From Anaerococcus lactolyticus ATCC 51172 (GTDB taxonomy: Bacteria; Bacillota; Clostridia; Tissierellales; Peptoniphilaceae), in contig NZ_GG666056.1 in NCBI RefSeq assembly GCF_000156575.1, positions 2,118 through 66,117 of the forward strand: a stretch of DNA of 64,000 bases, written 5' to 3'. Positions 1 through 8,292 of the stretch are shown here, one piece after another (positions within the stretch are counted from its first letter, which is position 1; each line of letters opens with the position of its first letter). Below the pieces are notes generated by a model, which saw nothing but the letters and a program-made list of their open reading frames with translations, ran no database searches and was not told the DNA's origin. A program made the position numbers and the translations under genes.

Positions 1-1
1 A

Positions 2-151
2 GATGAACTCATAAAAGCAAATCAAGATGGAACATACAAAACATATAAAAGCACAGAAGAAATAAAAGCGATGAGCAATGAAGAAATACAGATTATATAT
101 TCCGACATGAAAAACTATCTATCAGACAAAAGAACACACATAAACTACTAA
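2..151 (+). CDS. C-terminal fragment of an unrecognised protein (cut by window edge)
   Basis: An open frame enters from the left edge and stops at TAA 149-151, leaving 49 residues that are charged and lysine-rich and end in KRTHINY. I do not recognise the family. Its neighbours (a small membrane protein and a PcfB-like gene) suggest it belongs to the same conjugative-element remnant. The start lies outside the window, so length and domains cannot be judged. Confidence 0.45.
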   Translation, partial: DELIKANQDGTYKTYKSTEEIKAMSNEEIQIIYSDMKNYLSDKRTHINY

Positions 152-152
152 A

Positions 153-239
153 GGTGGAATTGCAAAAGGACATCCAAATGAAGAAGATTGTTATAGAGTA
201 TTAAATGAAATCAGAAAACTAATAGAAAAGAAGAAATAG
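153..239 (+). pseudogene. Possible coding remnant without a start codon
   Basis: This frame is open from 144 to TAG 237-239 and has no ATG, GTG or TTG with a ribosome binding site. The text (including GHPNEEDCYRVLNEI) looks protein-like rather than random, so it may be the decayed tail of a gene or a second frame of the preceding protein. No family was recognised and the evidence is weak. Confidence 0.2.
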
Positions 240-288
240 AGATTAGATGTTTTTATAAAATCAGAATTTGACAATTTGGAGGAACGAA

Positions 289-459
289 ATGTTAAAAGGA
301 ATTGGTTATCTATTATTTGGTATAGGTTTAGGTTTTATGTCTCCTAAATTTATCAAGCAATATAAAAAAGACAAAAACATTGAAAATACACTTGAAGTTA
401 TTGGAGTTTTATTATTAGCAGCTTCAAGCATTCTTTTAGGTGTTTTGGAATTTATGTAG
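289..459 (+). CDS. Small two-helix membrane protein
   Basis: 56 residues. The start ATG 289 is chosen because GGAGG (278-282) lies 6 bases upstream; an in-frame ATG at 268 has no such site. Two hydrophobic stretches, about residues 3-19 (IGYLLFGIGLGFM) and 37-55 (VIGVLLLAASSILLGV), flank a lysine-rich loop, so both ends probably face the same side of the membrane. No family was recognised. Small membrane proteins of this kind are common in conjugative elements, and the next gene is a PcfB-like fragment, so a role in the remnant element is inferred. A terminator follows at 510-549. Confidence 0.6.
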   Translation: MLKGIGYLLFGIGLGFMSPKFIKQYKKDKNIENTLEVIGVLLLAASSILLGVLEFM

Positions 460-509
460 AATTATAAATCCCAGTTTGCCAGATTAACAACCAAATAAAA
501 ACAAGCAAA

Positions 510-549
510 GGGAAGTATAGAAAAATTAAAGCCTATACTTCCCTTTTTT
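510..549 (+). terminator. Rho-independent terminator
   Basis: A perfect 11-bp stem (GGGAAGTATAG 510-520 with CTATACTTCCC 533-543), a 12-base loop and then six T. It separates the small membrane protein from the PcfB-like gene. Confidence 0.85.
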
Positions 550-572
550 AATTCAAACAAAGGAGATAAAAC

Positions 573-1086
573 ATGATAAACGAAGAAATAAGTAAAGAAG
601 CAGGGCAAGCAGCACAAACCATAATAACATACACAATAAAGGCAGCAAAAGAATCAATCAACTTAGACAAAGAAATAAGAAAAAAGATGAATGAAACTTT
701 AGAAAAAGCAAACGGAAACTTAAAAAGACTTATGGGCGATGAAATAAAAATAAAAGACCTCTACAAGAAAGGACAACTAGAAAATATAAGCATAGATCAA
801 AGCGACCTCAAAGACTTAAAAAAAAGAACTAAACAAACTTGGAGTAAACTTCTCGGTAATGAAAAACAAAGAAAGCAAAAACTATGAAATATTCTTCCAA
901 GCCAAAGACATAAAAGTAATGGAATATGCCTTTAAGCAAGTCATAGCCAAAGAAAATAAAAAAGAAAAAGAAAGTATCCTAAAACAAATAAAGAAATACA
1001 AAGACCTAACCAAGAACAAGGATAAGACAAAAGAAAAAGTCAAAAGAAAAGTAAAAGAAAAAGTAAAACCAGCAAAAAAGATTTGA
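573..1086 (+). pseudogene. PcfB-like (DUF3801) conjugation accessory gene, frameshifted
   Basis: Two frames together read as one PcfB/DUF3801-like protein. The first (from ATG 573, SD AAAGGAG) carries the N-terminal INEEISKEAGQA section up to about SDLKDLKK. The second, entered near 825, continues KELNKLGVNFSVM, then KNYEIFFQAKDI and a lysine-rich C-terminus to 1086. The frames join inside a run of eight A (818-825): seven bases of A follow TTA where six would keep the frame, so one extra A breaks the gene. PcfB proteins assist the relaxase in Gram-positive conjugative plasmids and ICEs and normally precede the VirD4-like coupling protein, which is absent here. This is a decayed element, or a slippage-prone gene, or a base-call error in a homopolymer. 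The family assignment is from memory of its layout. Confidence 0.6.
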
Positions 1087-1188
1087 TCAGAGAAATCTAA
1101 ATTAGATATTTTATATAAGCCCCTAAAATACTACTGGGTCTAGGATCCTTTAGAAAATTCGTTGAAAATTTAGTTTTAGATTATTTCC

Positions 1189-1216
1189 TTGACAAAGAAA
1201 TCTTTAAAGATAGAAT
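1189..1216 (+). promoter_or_regulatory. Promoter of degV
   Basis: TTGACA (1189-1194), 16 bases, TAGAAT (1211-1216). This is a full -35 and a 5/6 -10, about 80 bases before the degV start. It faces the gene and nothing else lies between. Confidence 0.65.
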
Positions 1217-1222
1217 AATTAC

Positions 1223-1243
1223 ATCTAGTTATTAAAACTAGAT
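1223..1243. promoter_or_regulatory. Inverted repeat just downstream of the degV promoter
   Basis: ATCTAGTT (1223-1230), 5 bases, AACTAGAT (1236-1243), a perfect 8-5-8 repeat starting 6 bases after the -10 box, that is, across the predicted transcription start. The position fits an operator for a dimeric repressor. It lacks a T tract, so it is not a terminator. Confidence 0.4.
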
Positions 1244-1294
1244 ACGATATTTAGGTCTATAAGACTAAGTGAAAAGAATATAAAGGAAATATAA

Positions 1295-2137
1295 ATGGAA
1301 AAGATTGCGATTTTGACAGATTCTGCTAGTAATATTAAAGAAAATATTAGCGAGGGGATTTTTGTGGTGCCCTTGTATGTGAATTTTGAAAATGAATCAA
1401 AGAGGGATTTGCTTGAAATAAGTCCAAGTGAACTTTTTGCGAGGATTGATGAAGAAAAGCCATATACATCCGCTCCTTCTATAGAGGATTTTAGGGAAAA
1501 GATTAAGATGATTTGGGAGGCTGGCTATAGTAAAATCCTTGCTATTGCCGTTTCCCACGCCTTGTCAGGCTCCTATAATGCTATGAGGCTTGCCCTTGAG
1601 AGTCAGGATATGGAATATGTCCTCATTGATAGTTTGAATATTACAATGTCTGAGGGACTTTTGGTAATGTATGCTAAAAGTATCGTAGGTCAGGTGGATA
1701 GCCTTGATCAGTTAGCAAAAAAGATTGAGGAGAAAATCAATGATACCCGTCTTATTGCGACTGTTAGTGATTTAAAATACCTGATTAGGGGCGGGAGGTT
1801 GAGTACTGTTGAGGGATTGATTGGAGGAACCCTTAGGATAAACCCAGTCCTTGGTCTTGATGAAAAAGGAACTATTAAAAACTGTAAGTCGGTTATGGGT
1901 AAGAAAAGGGCCTTGAATTTCATAGTTGACGAGACAAAAAAAGCCTTACAAAAGGCTGAGAAATATTATTTGGCTATTGCCTATGGCAAGGATAAAGAGG
2001 ATATAGCTGGCATTAAGGAGAAATTATCAGACCTCATAGAGGGTGCTAATCTTTATTTGGAAGGTCCAGTTACAGCTGTTTTAGGAACTCATTCAGGACC
2101 AAGTGTCTATGCTGTAAGTTTTTTAAAAATTAAATAA
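1295..2137 (+). CDS. DegV family fatty-acid-binding protein
   Basis: 280 residues, the normal DegV length. DegV/FakB proteins bind a fatty acid and present it to the kinase FakA for phosphorylation and entry into phospholipid synthesis. Visible landmarks are the N-terminal ILTDSASNI, the TSAPS segment near residue 58, the SHALSGSYN loop that contacts the carboxylate in this family, and a C-terminal THSGPSVYAV containing the conserved HSGP. AAAGGA precedes ATG 1295 by about 6 bases. It is a single gene with its own promoter and a terminator shared with the convergent lipid kinase gene, so both neighbours touch lipid metabolism. Which FakB class it is cannot be told by eye. Confidence 0.88.
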   Translation: MEKIAILTDSASNIKENISEGIFVVPLYVNFENESKRDLLEISPSELFARIDEEKPYTSAPSIEDFREKIKMIWEAGYSKILAIAVSHALSGSYNAMRLALESQDMEYVLIDSLNITMSEGLLVMYAKSIVGQVDSLDQLAKKIEEKINDTRLIATVSDLKYLIRGGRLSTVEGLIGGTLRINPVLGLDEKGTIKNCKSVMGKKRALNFIVDETKKALQKAEKYYLAIAYGKDKEDIAGIKEKLSDLIEGANLYLEGPVTAVLGTHSGPSVYAVSFLKIK

Positions 2138-2143
2138 AAAAGG

Positions 2144-2184
2144 AACTGACCTCAATTTTCTTTTGAAAAGAGGTCAGTTTTTTG
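2144..2184. terminator. Bidirectional terminator between degV and the lipid kinase
   Basis: AACTGACCTC (2144-2153) pairs with GAGGTCAGTT (2170-2179). A T run follows on the plus strand, and the A-rich left flank gives a T run on the minus strand. It sits between convergent genes. Confidence 0.8.
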
Positions 2185-2210
2185 TTATAACTTAATAAGT
2201 GCCACGAAAC

Positions 2211-3116
2211 TTATTTGCTAAAGATGACCCAATTAAGGGCCTTTGGCAAGGCTTCGAATTTTATTTCATTTGTTTTAAAGATTTCACCATCAGCATTGGC
2301 AAGAAATTCAGTTTTAGACTTGATAGTCCCTGATGTTACCTTTATTTCCCTAAGGTATTTGCTTGATTGGTGGAGACCTTTTTTATATTTTATAATCATG
2401 GATGGTAGTTTGATAAGGGGGATTTTGTCAGCCAAGATTAGGTTTAGGACACCATCATCAATCTTTGCTTCTGGGGCTGGATTAAAGCCCGATCCATAAA
2501 AGGCTCCGTTACAAAGGGCTGATATTAAGTATTCTCCCTTGATTTGAAAACTTGATCCATCAATTAATTTAAGGTCGAAATTTAATTTTTCATAGGTTAA
2601 ATTTGTGAGACTCCTAATTGTGGCCTTGGTGTAGGCGGACTTGCCGAGCTTTGGATTTTTTTCTAAATAGTCATAGGCTCTTTTTAAGACTTGGGTGTCA
2701 AAACCGATGCTTGTCACGTTTATAGAATAAAAGTCGTTAATCTTTATCAGGTCAATTTTTTTTGTCTTAAAATCCAAAAGTGAATCTAAGGAAAAAGACT
2801 CGTATGAAAAGTTTTTTGCAAAATCATTGCCTGTACCTGTTGGAATGAGGCCAAGGGTCATATTTTTCCCATAGGCGACATTAACAAGCTCGTTTAAAGA
2901 CCCATCACCACCACAGATTATAACTATTTTTTCGTCATAAGCTAGGGAGTCAAAGGCATCTATCAAAAACTTGGTGTGATTTTTATACCTGGTGTCTACC
3001 ACTTCAATCTCATCAAGCCTTCCTGCCTTTCTAAAAGTCTCTTCTATATCTTCTTTTCTTATGTCAAATTCTGTCTTACCAGCCTTTGAGTTAATAATAA
3101 ATAAAATTTTTCTCAT
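2211..3116 (-). CDS. Diacylglycerol/lipid kinase family protein (YegS/DgkB type)
   Basis: 301 residues from the chosen start. The family phosphorylates diacylglycerol or related lipids with ATP and returns lipid headgroup waste to phosphatidic acid. Landmarks are the N-terminal KILFIINSKAGK, the nucleotide-binding GGDGSLNE at residues 69-76, and GLIPTGTGNDFAK shortly after. The ATG at 3116 is preferred because homologues begin directly with this strand; an ATG four codons upstream (3128) has AAAGGA very close (3 bases) and is the alternative. The C-terminal half carries the usual beta-rich lipid-binding domain, including the CNGAFYGSGF stretch. The exact substrate is not readable from sequence. 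Confidence 0.88.
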   Translation of the reverse strand: MRKILFIINSKAGKTEFDIRKEDIEETFRKAGRLDEIEVVDTRYKNHTKFLIDAFDSLAYDEKIVIICGGDGSLNELVNVAYGKNMTLGLIPTGTGNDFAKNFSYESFSLDSLLDFKTKKIDLIKINDFYSINVTSIGFDTQVLKRAYDYLEKNPKLGKSAYTKATIRSLTNLTYEKLNFDLKLIDGSSFQIKGEYLISALCNGAFYGSGFNPAPEAKIDDGVLNLILADKIPLIKLPSMIIKYKKGLHQSSKYLREIKVTSGTIKSKTEFLANADGEIFKTNEIKFEALPKALNWVIFSK

Positions 3117-3164
3117 AGTTAATCCCATTTATCCTTTACTTATAGTCCAAGTATGTCTTGTGGA

Positions 3165-3584
3165 CTAGAATTTTCTATACTTTCCCTTTGTGTAGGCTAA
3201 TTCAGCAGAAGCAGAGGGATTTATTTTTTTGCCTAAAATGGCAAACTCAGCCCTGGTTACAGCACAAATTTTTTCATCATCGCCGTAAACTTCGCAATCT
3301 ACAGTGATTATCCTAGACCCTCTTTTGATCACCTTGGCCTTGGCGTAGATATATTCTGTTGCCATGAGGGGTCTTAAGAAGTTGGTTGTCATAGAAAGGG
3401 TAGGGGCTGTGTACTTTTTGGCAGAGGCAATGAAACCTGAAGCGTTATCAGCCATGGTCATGAGGACTCCACCATGCACAGCATTTATTTCATTTAGAAA
3501 ATTTTCTTCCATCTTACACCTTAAAATCAAATTATTTTCGTCTATTTCTCTGATTTCTATATCAAACTGATCATTAAAACTCAT
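3165..3584 (-). CDS. PaaI-type hotdog-fold thioesterase
   Basis: 139 residues, the usual length of this single hotdog domain. Members hydrolyse acyl-CoA or aryl-CoA thioesters. The diagnostic HGG motif with its following helix is seen as AVHGGVLMTMADNASG, where the Asp/Asn of the helix acts in catalysis in relatives. Upstream of the ATG at 3584 (minus strand) is AAGGAGTTAAT, a good ribosome binding site. The gene lies between the lipid kinase gene and the divergent CapA gene and may be co-transcribed with the kinase gene. The substrate is unknown. Confidence 0.85.
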   Translation of the reverse strand: MSFNDQFDIEIREIDENNLILRCKMEENFLNEINAVHGGVLMTMADNASGFIASAKKYTAPTLSMTTNFLRPLMATEYIYAKAKVIKRGSRIITVDCEVYGDDEKICAVTRAEFAILGKKINPSASAELAYTKGKYRKF

Positions 3585-3697
3585 ATTAACTCCTTGATAA
3601 GTATAATTATATGATTTTTGAAAAATCTTTCATTCTTTTACAAGAAAAGATGAATAATTTTGTTAAATAGTATAAAATATATGAGTAAGGAGCGTTT

Positions 3698-5026
3698 ATG
3701 AAGAAGAAATACCTATTAATTTTCCTAAGTTTAATCATGGCCTTAGGCTTAGGGGCTTGTTCAAATAATAAAGATAGCAAAGAAATTACAATAAAAACTG
3801 TGACAGACCTTATAACAAGGCTTGATAATTATCAGAAAGTCAAGGAAGAGGAAAAACGCCTTGCAGAAGAAGAAAAAAAACAAAAGACTTCAAAAAAATC
3901 TATTCAAGAAATAGAAAAAGAAGAAATAGAAGCAAAAGCCAAAAAAGAATTGGAAGAAAGAGCAAAGAAAAAACCTGTAATCAAGAAGGCTAAGTTAAAG
4001 GCTTTTGGCGATATTATGGCTCATATAGCTCAGATTCAGTATGCCCACAATAAGGGTGGGGGAGAATATGATTTTTCAGATCAATTCACTTATATAAAAG
4101 ATTTCGTGAAAAATGCTGATATATCTATTGGAAACTTCGAAACAACATCGAATCCAAACTTGCCATATGCAGGCTTTCCAAGATTTAATGTACCAGAATC
4201 CTATTTAAAAAACCTCAAAGATATTGGATTTGACATAGTTACTACAGCCAACAACCATTCTATGGATACAGAGCTTGAAGGAGTCATGACAACAATGGAT
4301 GCAGTAAAAAAAGCTGGTCTTGATTATGTTGGATCCTTTAAAAATAAGTCTGAAAGAATTTTACTAAAAGAAGTAAACGGTATCAAAATTGCCTTTCTCG
4401 CTTATACTTATGGTTGTAATGGCAGGGAAAATCTAATTGTACCAAGGGAAGAAGTCGACAATCTTTGCTATTTATCAAATGAAGAAGAAATAAAAAAAGA
4501 CATAAGTATGGCAAAGGCTCAGGGGGCAGACTTTGTGGTAGTTTACCCTCACTGGGGAATTGAATACCAATCTATGCCAAACGAGGCTCAGACAAGTCTA
4601 GGTAGGAAGATGATAGATTGGGGAGCAGACCTCGTAATAGGCAACCATCCACATGTGGTAGAACCAGTCGAACTTTACCAAGCAAGTGACGGCAGGGAAG
4701 GCCTAATAGCCTATGCACTTGGTAATTTCATTTCTTATCAAAATTATGAAAACAATAAGGATATTAGGGTGGAACAGTCCCTCGCCCTTGAAATTGATTT
4801 GGAAAAGGACCTAAAAAGTGGCAAGAAAAAAATCGCCGACGTGACCTTCCACCCAATATGGGTTGGTTCTTATTATAATGAATATGGAATAGATGTTAAA
4901 AACCATTTAACAGAAGACTTTCTCGAAGGCGGAAAATATTTTGATCTAGTAAACGAAAGCCAAAGAGCGAGGATAAAAAAAGCCAACGACATGACCTTAA
5001 AAATTGCAAATACAGGAGTCCAATGA
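3698..5026 (+). CDS. CapA family lipoprotein (PGA_cap metallophosphatase fold)
   Basis: 442 residues. A lipoprotein signal peptide ends in LGLGAC, so Cys21 is the probable lipidation site and the protein should be anchored outside the membrane. Residues about 45-100 form a Lys/Glu-rich, probably coiled segment. The PGA_cap domain follows, with AFGDIMAH, GNFETT, NNHSMD, PHWGIEY and GNHPHVVEP, which are the metal-binding Asp/Asn/His positions of the calcineurin-like fold. CapA proteins are tied to poly-gamma-glutamate capsule synthesis, but no capB/capC is nearby, so here it is more likely a surface hydrolase. AGGAG precedes the ATG. The stop overlaps the next gene by 4 bases. Confidence 0.85.
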   Translation: MKKKYLLIFLSLIMALGLGACSNNKDSKEITIKTVTDLITRLDNYQKVKEEEKRLAEEEKKQKTSKKSIQEIEKEEIEAKAKKELEERAKKKPVIKKAKLKAFGDIMAHIAQIQYAHNKGGGEYDFSDQFTYIKDFVKNADISIGNFETTSNPNLPYAGFPRFNVPESYLKNLKDIGFDIVTTANNHSMDTELEGVMTTMDAVKKAGLDYVGSFKNKSERILLKEVNGIKIAFLAYTYGCNGRENLIVPREEVDNLCYLSNEEEIKKDISMAKAQGADFVVVYPHWGIEYQSMPNEAQTSLGRKMIDWGADLVIGNHPHVVEPVELYQASDGREGLIAYALGNFISYQNYENNKDIRVEQSLALEIDLEKDLKSGKKKIADVTFHPIWVGSYYNEYGIDVKNHLTEDFLEGGKYFDLVNESQRARIKKANDMTLKIANTGVQ

Positions 5027-5583
5027 TGGTAAATTTTGAGCTTAATATCCTAAACGCCATACAAAACCTGAGATCTACGCCCTTAGATAAGTTTATGGTA
5101 ACAATCTCATCTGTAGGCAACCTATCTCTAATATGGATAGCCTATATCCTAATATTTTTAGCAGCCAAAGAATTAAAGAATCAAGGCAAGATAATGATAA
5201 TAGCCTTTATCTTAAATATTTTGCTGGTAAACCTACTGGTAAAAAACCTAGTAGCAAGGCCAAGACCATATGAAGTGGCAAAGTTTACAGGCCTTTTGGT
5301 CCACAAACTATCTGACAATTCCTTCCCATCAGGCCACACATCTTACGCCTTCACCTTTGCCACAATTCTCACCATCTTAAATAAGAATAAACCTTTAATT
5401 ATTTTTACAGATCTTCTTGCAGTATTGATTGCCTTCTCAAGGCTCTACCTTTACGTCCACTTCCCAATAGATGTCCTAGCAGGGATTGGATTTGGGATAT
5501 TGATAGGAATCTTGTCGATAAAAATATATAAGTCACAAAAATATAGGCAAATAAAAGAAAAATATAATTTACATTTGGCATAA
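5023..5583 (+). CDS. PAP2-family membrane phosphatase
   Basis: 186 residues with about five hydrophobic helices. The three PAP2 catalytic motifs are present in order: K..VARPRP (the KX6RP type), PSGHTSYAF (PSGH) and a SR-X5-H-X3-D block reading SRLYLYVHFPIDV. Such enzymes remove phosphate from phosphatidic acid or undecaprenyl pyrophosphate at the outer membrane face. Its ATG overlaps the capA stop as ATGA, and AGGAG lies upstream, so the pair is translationally coupled; a joint envelope role is inferred. The promoter of the following tRNA lies inside its 3' end. Confidence 0.85.
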   Translation: MMVNFELNILNAIQNLRSTPLDKFMVTISSVGNLSLIWIAYILIFLAAKELKNQGKIMIIAFILNILLVNLLVKNLVARPRPYEVAKFTGLLVHKLSDNSFPSGHTSYAFTFATILTILNKNKPLIIFTDLLAVLIAFSRLYLYVHFPIDVLAGIGFGILIGILSIKIYKSQKYRQIKEKYNLHLA

Positions 5584-5596
5584 AGTGTGATATAAT
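5568..5596 (+). promoter_or_regulatory. Promoter of tRNA-Leu(CAA)
   Basis: TTTACA (5568-5573), 17 bases, TATAAT (5591-5596). The predicted start is about 12 bases before the tRNA. The -35 box lies within the last codons of the PAP2 gene. Confidence 0.75.
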
Positions 5597-5614
5597 GAAT
5601 TGGTAAGCATTTAT

Positions 5615-5701
5615 GCCGGTGTGTCGGAACTGGCAGACGAGATAGACTCAAAATCTGTTGTCCTCCGGGGCGTGTGGGTTCGAGTCCCACCACCGGCACC
5701 A
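5615..5701 (+). tRNA. tRNA-Leu (anticodon CAA)
   Basis: Acceptor arms GCCGGTG and CACCGGC pair perfectly, followed by A73 and an encoded CCA. The anticodon stem ATAGA/TCTGT encloses the loop CTCAAAA, giving anticodon CAA. A long variable arm (class II) and the TTCGAGTCC T-loop are present. A terminator follows directly. Confidence 0.96.
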
Positions 5702-5711
5702 AACACTCAAT

Positions 5712-5737
5712 AAGCGTTGGATTCCCAACGCTTTTTT
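5712..5737 (+). terminator. Terminator of tRNA-Leu(CAA)
   Basis: AAGCGTTGG pairs with CCAACGCTT across a 4-base loop (ATTC), then a T run. No gene follows for 230 bases. That stretch (5738-5968) is AT-rich and shows no other structure I can support. Confidence 0.88.
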
Positions 5738-5968
5738 GCTGTCTAAATTTTAAAAAATCATATCCAGACTAATTTCAGCTTTTGCAATACCTATAATTTA
5801 TCATAATCTTTATAAAAATATTAAATGAAGTTTTGTAACATTTTTATTTCTAATTCGTTATTATAGTAGAGGTACTCTTTAAAAAGATTGAAAAATAAAG
5901 TTTTAATGATTAATAATGGTTGATTTTAAAGATTTTAAATGTTCGCAGTTTGATTAATGGAGGGATAT

Positions 5969-6760
5969 ATGTCTTATAGGCTAAATGTAATTTCAAAAGT
6001 AATGAGAAGTAGAAAGTTTTTCTTGTCTATATTGATTATTTTATTATCTATGATTTTTTCTTTAACTGCCTTTGTTGAAGAAGGCATGGAATACTTTTTC
6101 AAACACGACTATGCTATGACATTTTTACAAGGATATAACGGGGATAGGTCTTTGCTTGTAATTTTAGCACCTCTAATCGCAACCCTTCCTTTTTCCGCCC
6201 AACATGTTGAAAACAGTAAGAGTGGAACAATGAAATATCTTGTAGCAAGAATGGGATATAAAAAATATTTCAATTCTAATTTCATAATAAATTTTCTCAC
6301 ATCTTTTATAACTTTCGCTTTTGGTATGGTCATATTTTTTATAGGGTGCTTTGTGTTTTTTTCCAAGAATCTCAATATGGATGCCTATATGGGAATGACA
6401 GGAGTATCCACCTATAAGAAGCTTATAGATAAATCTGCCCTACTTTATATATTGGCAATAATTCTACATTGTGCATTTGTAGGTGCTTGTTATAGCAGTG
6501 TGGGGCTTTCTTTATCTTATTTTATTAAAAATAAGTTTGTCGCTTGGATAGGACCTTTTATTATAGCAACAATAGGATCTTTGTTTGCGATGTTTGTTGG
6601 ACTTACAAAGCTTGAGCCAATGGCAATATTCGACGTGTCAAGAGTCCAAGGCATGACTCCTATATTTATTATTTCCTACCTGCTGATAAGCCTCTTCCTA
6701 GCCTATATTTTATCTTTATTGAAATTTAAAAAGGACATAGAAAACGATGAAGAAATATAA
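5969..6760 (+). CDS. ABC-2 type transporter permease
   Basis: 263 residues with about six hydrophobic segments spread over the chain (for example FFLSILIILLSMIFSL near the N-terminus and a final YLLISLFLAYILSLL). The start is ATG 5969 (MSYRLN) because GGAGGG lies 5-6 bases upstream; the in-frame ATG at 5957 precedes that site. It forms an operon with a second permease and an ATPase, an arrangement typical of antimicrobial-peptide immunity or export ABC-2 systems. No substrate-indicating gene (peptide, two-component system) is adjacent, so the cargo is unknown. Confidence 0.75.
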   Translation: MSYRLNVISKVMRSRKFFLSILIILLSMIFSLTAFVEEGMEYFFKHDYAMTFLQGYNGDRSLLVILAPLIATLPFSAQHVENSKSGTMKYLVARMGYKKYFNSNFIINFLTSFITFAFGMVIFFIGCFVFFSKNLNMDAYMGMTGVSTYKKLIDKSALLYILAIILHCAFVGACYSSVGLSLSYFIKNKFVAWIGPFIIATIGSLFAMFVGLTKLEPMAIFDVSRVQGMTPIFIISYLLISLFLAYILSLLKFKKDIENDEEI

Positions 6761-7544
6761 AGACTTAAAAACGTTCTATATTATCTTTATATATCTATTA
6801 GTGGCAGGTTCAATACTTGCAAGTTTTAGCCAGCTTATTAGCTTTAAATATAAGTATGGGAATTTTAACTTTGGTGAAATGATTCTTCTAATGTTTAACG
6901 ACTCCTATACTGGATATTTTACTTTTCCTTTTTTATTAGGCTTTGTTTTGATGATTCAAAGTCCAGTTGAAGGAAATATATTCTTCACTCTAACAAGGTA
7001 CACAAATAGGAAAGAATTTTATAAAAACAAACATACAAAAGTTATTAAAAGCCTTTTAGATTATGTGGGTTGTATTTGTTTATTTTGCCTAATAGTAGGG
7101 ATAGGATCTTCAAATTTTGGATTTAATATTTCTCAAGCAACAAAAGAATTTGCAAAAATTTATTTGCTAGGGAATTTTGAAACGAATAACATAATTTTGG
7201 AAATATTTAAGCTAGTCATTTTGCAGGTTTTGCTCCTATATTTCTTTTCCCTAGTCCATGCTCTTTTAATACAATTTAGGATTTCACAATCCCTTGTATT
7301 TGTCATATATACAGGCATCCTAATAATTGCGGCAGGAATGAGTTTGGGATTTTTTGGGGATGTGATTAAGGATTTTTCTCTTTTTTCATTAGCAAGTTCA
7401 ATTAATGGATGTGGGATAAAGTTTATTTATAGGTTGTTAGTCCTAGCAGGTATAGATTTGATTTTGCTTATATTGAATTTTAAAATATTTGAAAATAAAG
7501 ACATTAACCTTCCAAAGGGAAGTAAAGAGTATCAGAACGAGTAA
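6747..7544 (+). CDS. Second ABC transporter membrane subunit
   Basis: 265 residues, about six predicted membrane helices, beginning MKKYKDLKTFYIIF with a first helix at about residues 10-28. It overlaps the preceding permease by 14 bases, so translation is coupled. No family motif is recognisable beyond its hydrophobic layout. Its place between a permease and an ATPase gene makes it the partner membrane subunit of a heteromeric ABC exporter. Confidence 0.7.
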   Translation: MKKYKDLKTFYIIFIYLLVAGSILASFSQLISFKYKYGNFNFGEMILLMFNDSYTGYFTFPFLLGFVLMIQSPVEGNIFFTLTRYTNRKEFYKNKHTKVIKSLLDYVGCICLFCLIVGIGSSNFGFNISQATKEFAKIYLLGNFETNNIILEIFKLVILQVLLLYFFSLVHALLIQFRISQSLVFVIYTGILIIAAGMSLGFFGDVIKDFSLFSLASSINGCGIKFIYRLLVLAGIDLILLILNFKIFENKDINLPKGSKEYQNE

Positions 7545-7555
7545 GGAGGTAGAAT

Positions 7556-8200
7556 ATGGATCTTATAAGATTAGAAAATGTATCAAAAGCTTTTGGAAAT
7601 AAGAAAGTAATAGATAATATTTCCTATAATTTTGAAGCAGGTAAAATATATGGGATTGTCGGAACAAACGGGTGTGGAAAGAGTGTTTTATTTAAGTTGA
7701 TTTCAGGCTTAATGAAAGCATCTTCTGGTAAAATTATAGTTAACAATGTAGTTGTTGGAAAAAATGGGGCTATGCCAGCTGACTTGGGTTTACTAATTGA
7801 ACATCCAGGATTTTTGCCAAACCTAACAGGATTTGAAAACTTAGACCAATTAGCTGCTATTAAAAACAAAATCACCAAGGCAGATATTGATGAGATTTTA
7901 AAAGAGGTAGCCTTGTACCAAGATAAGGATGTAAAGGTAAAAAAATATTCTTTAGGAATGCTCCAAAGACTAGGAATAGCCCAAGCCCTTATGGAAAAAC
8001 CAAAACTCCTGCTCCTTGATGAACCCTTTAATAGTATGGATCACGAAGGAGTAGTAGAACTCAGGGAAATAATTAAGTCTTACATTAGAAGCAGTGGAGC
8101 AACAATGCTTATTACATCCCACAACAAGGAAGATATCGACATCTTATCTGACCAAGTTCTAGTTTTAAAAAATGGAAAACTAAAGGAATTAAAAGATTGA
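7556..8200 (+). CDS. ABC transporter ATP-binding protein
   Basis: 214 residues, a single nucleotide-binding domain. Walker A is GTNGCGKS (about 36-43), the signature is YSLGMLQR, Walker B is LLLLDEPF with the catalytic Glu, and the switch is TSHNKED (H-loop). SLGM in place of LSGGQ is the form common in drug and bacteriocin-type ABC-2 exporters. AAGGAGG lies just before ATG 7556. It powers the two upstream permeases. Its stop codon lies inside the terminator hairpin. Confidence 0.9.
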   Translation: MDLIRLENVSKAFGNKKVIDNISYNFEAGKIYGIVGTNGCGKSVLFKLISGLMKASSGKIIVNNVVVGKNGAMPADLGLLIEHPGFLPNLTGFENLDQLAAIKNKITKADIDEILKEVALYQDKDVKVKKYSLGMLQRLGIAQALMEKPKLLLLDEPFNSMDHEGVVELREIIKSYIRSSGATMLITSHNKEDIDILSDQVLVLKNGKLKELKD

Positions 8201-8222
8201 GAAAAAAACTCAATCTTTTTTG
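8192..8222 (+). terminator. Terminator of the ABC operon
   Basis: AAAGATTGAG (8192-8201) pairs with CTCAATCTTT (8209-8218) across a loop of seven A, then T. The left arm contains the ATPase stop codon. Confidence 0.85.
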
Positions 8223-8292
8223 CTAAAACATTATAAATAATTTGTGTGTGGTCCCTTATTCACTTTATATTATTCATATTTATATTATTCTC

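Noticed and set aside
5738-5968. Promoter for the ABC operon (TTGTAA at 5833 with TATTAT near 5859)
   Set aside because: The spacing is 20-22 bases, outside the usual range; no better pair was found, so none is reported.
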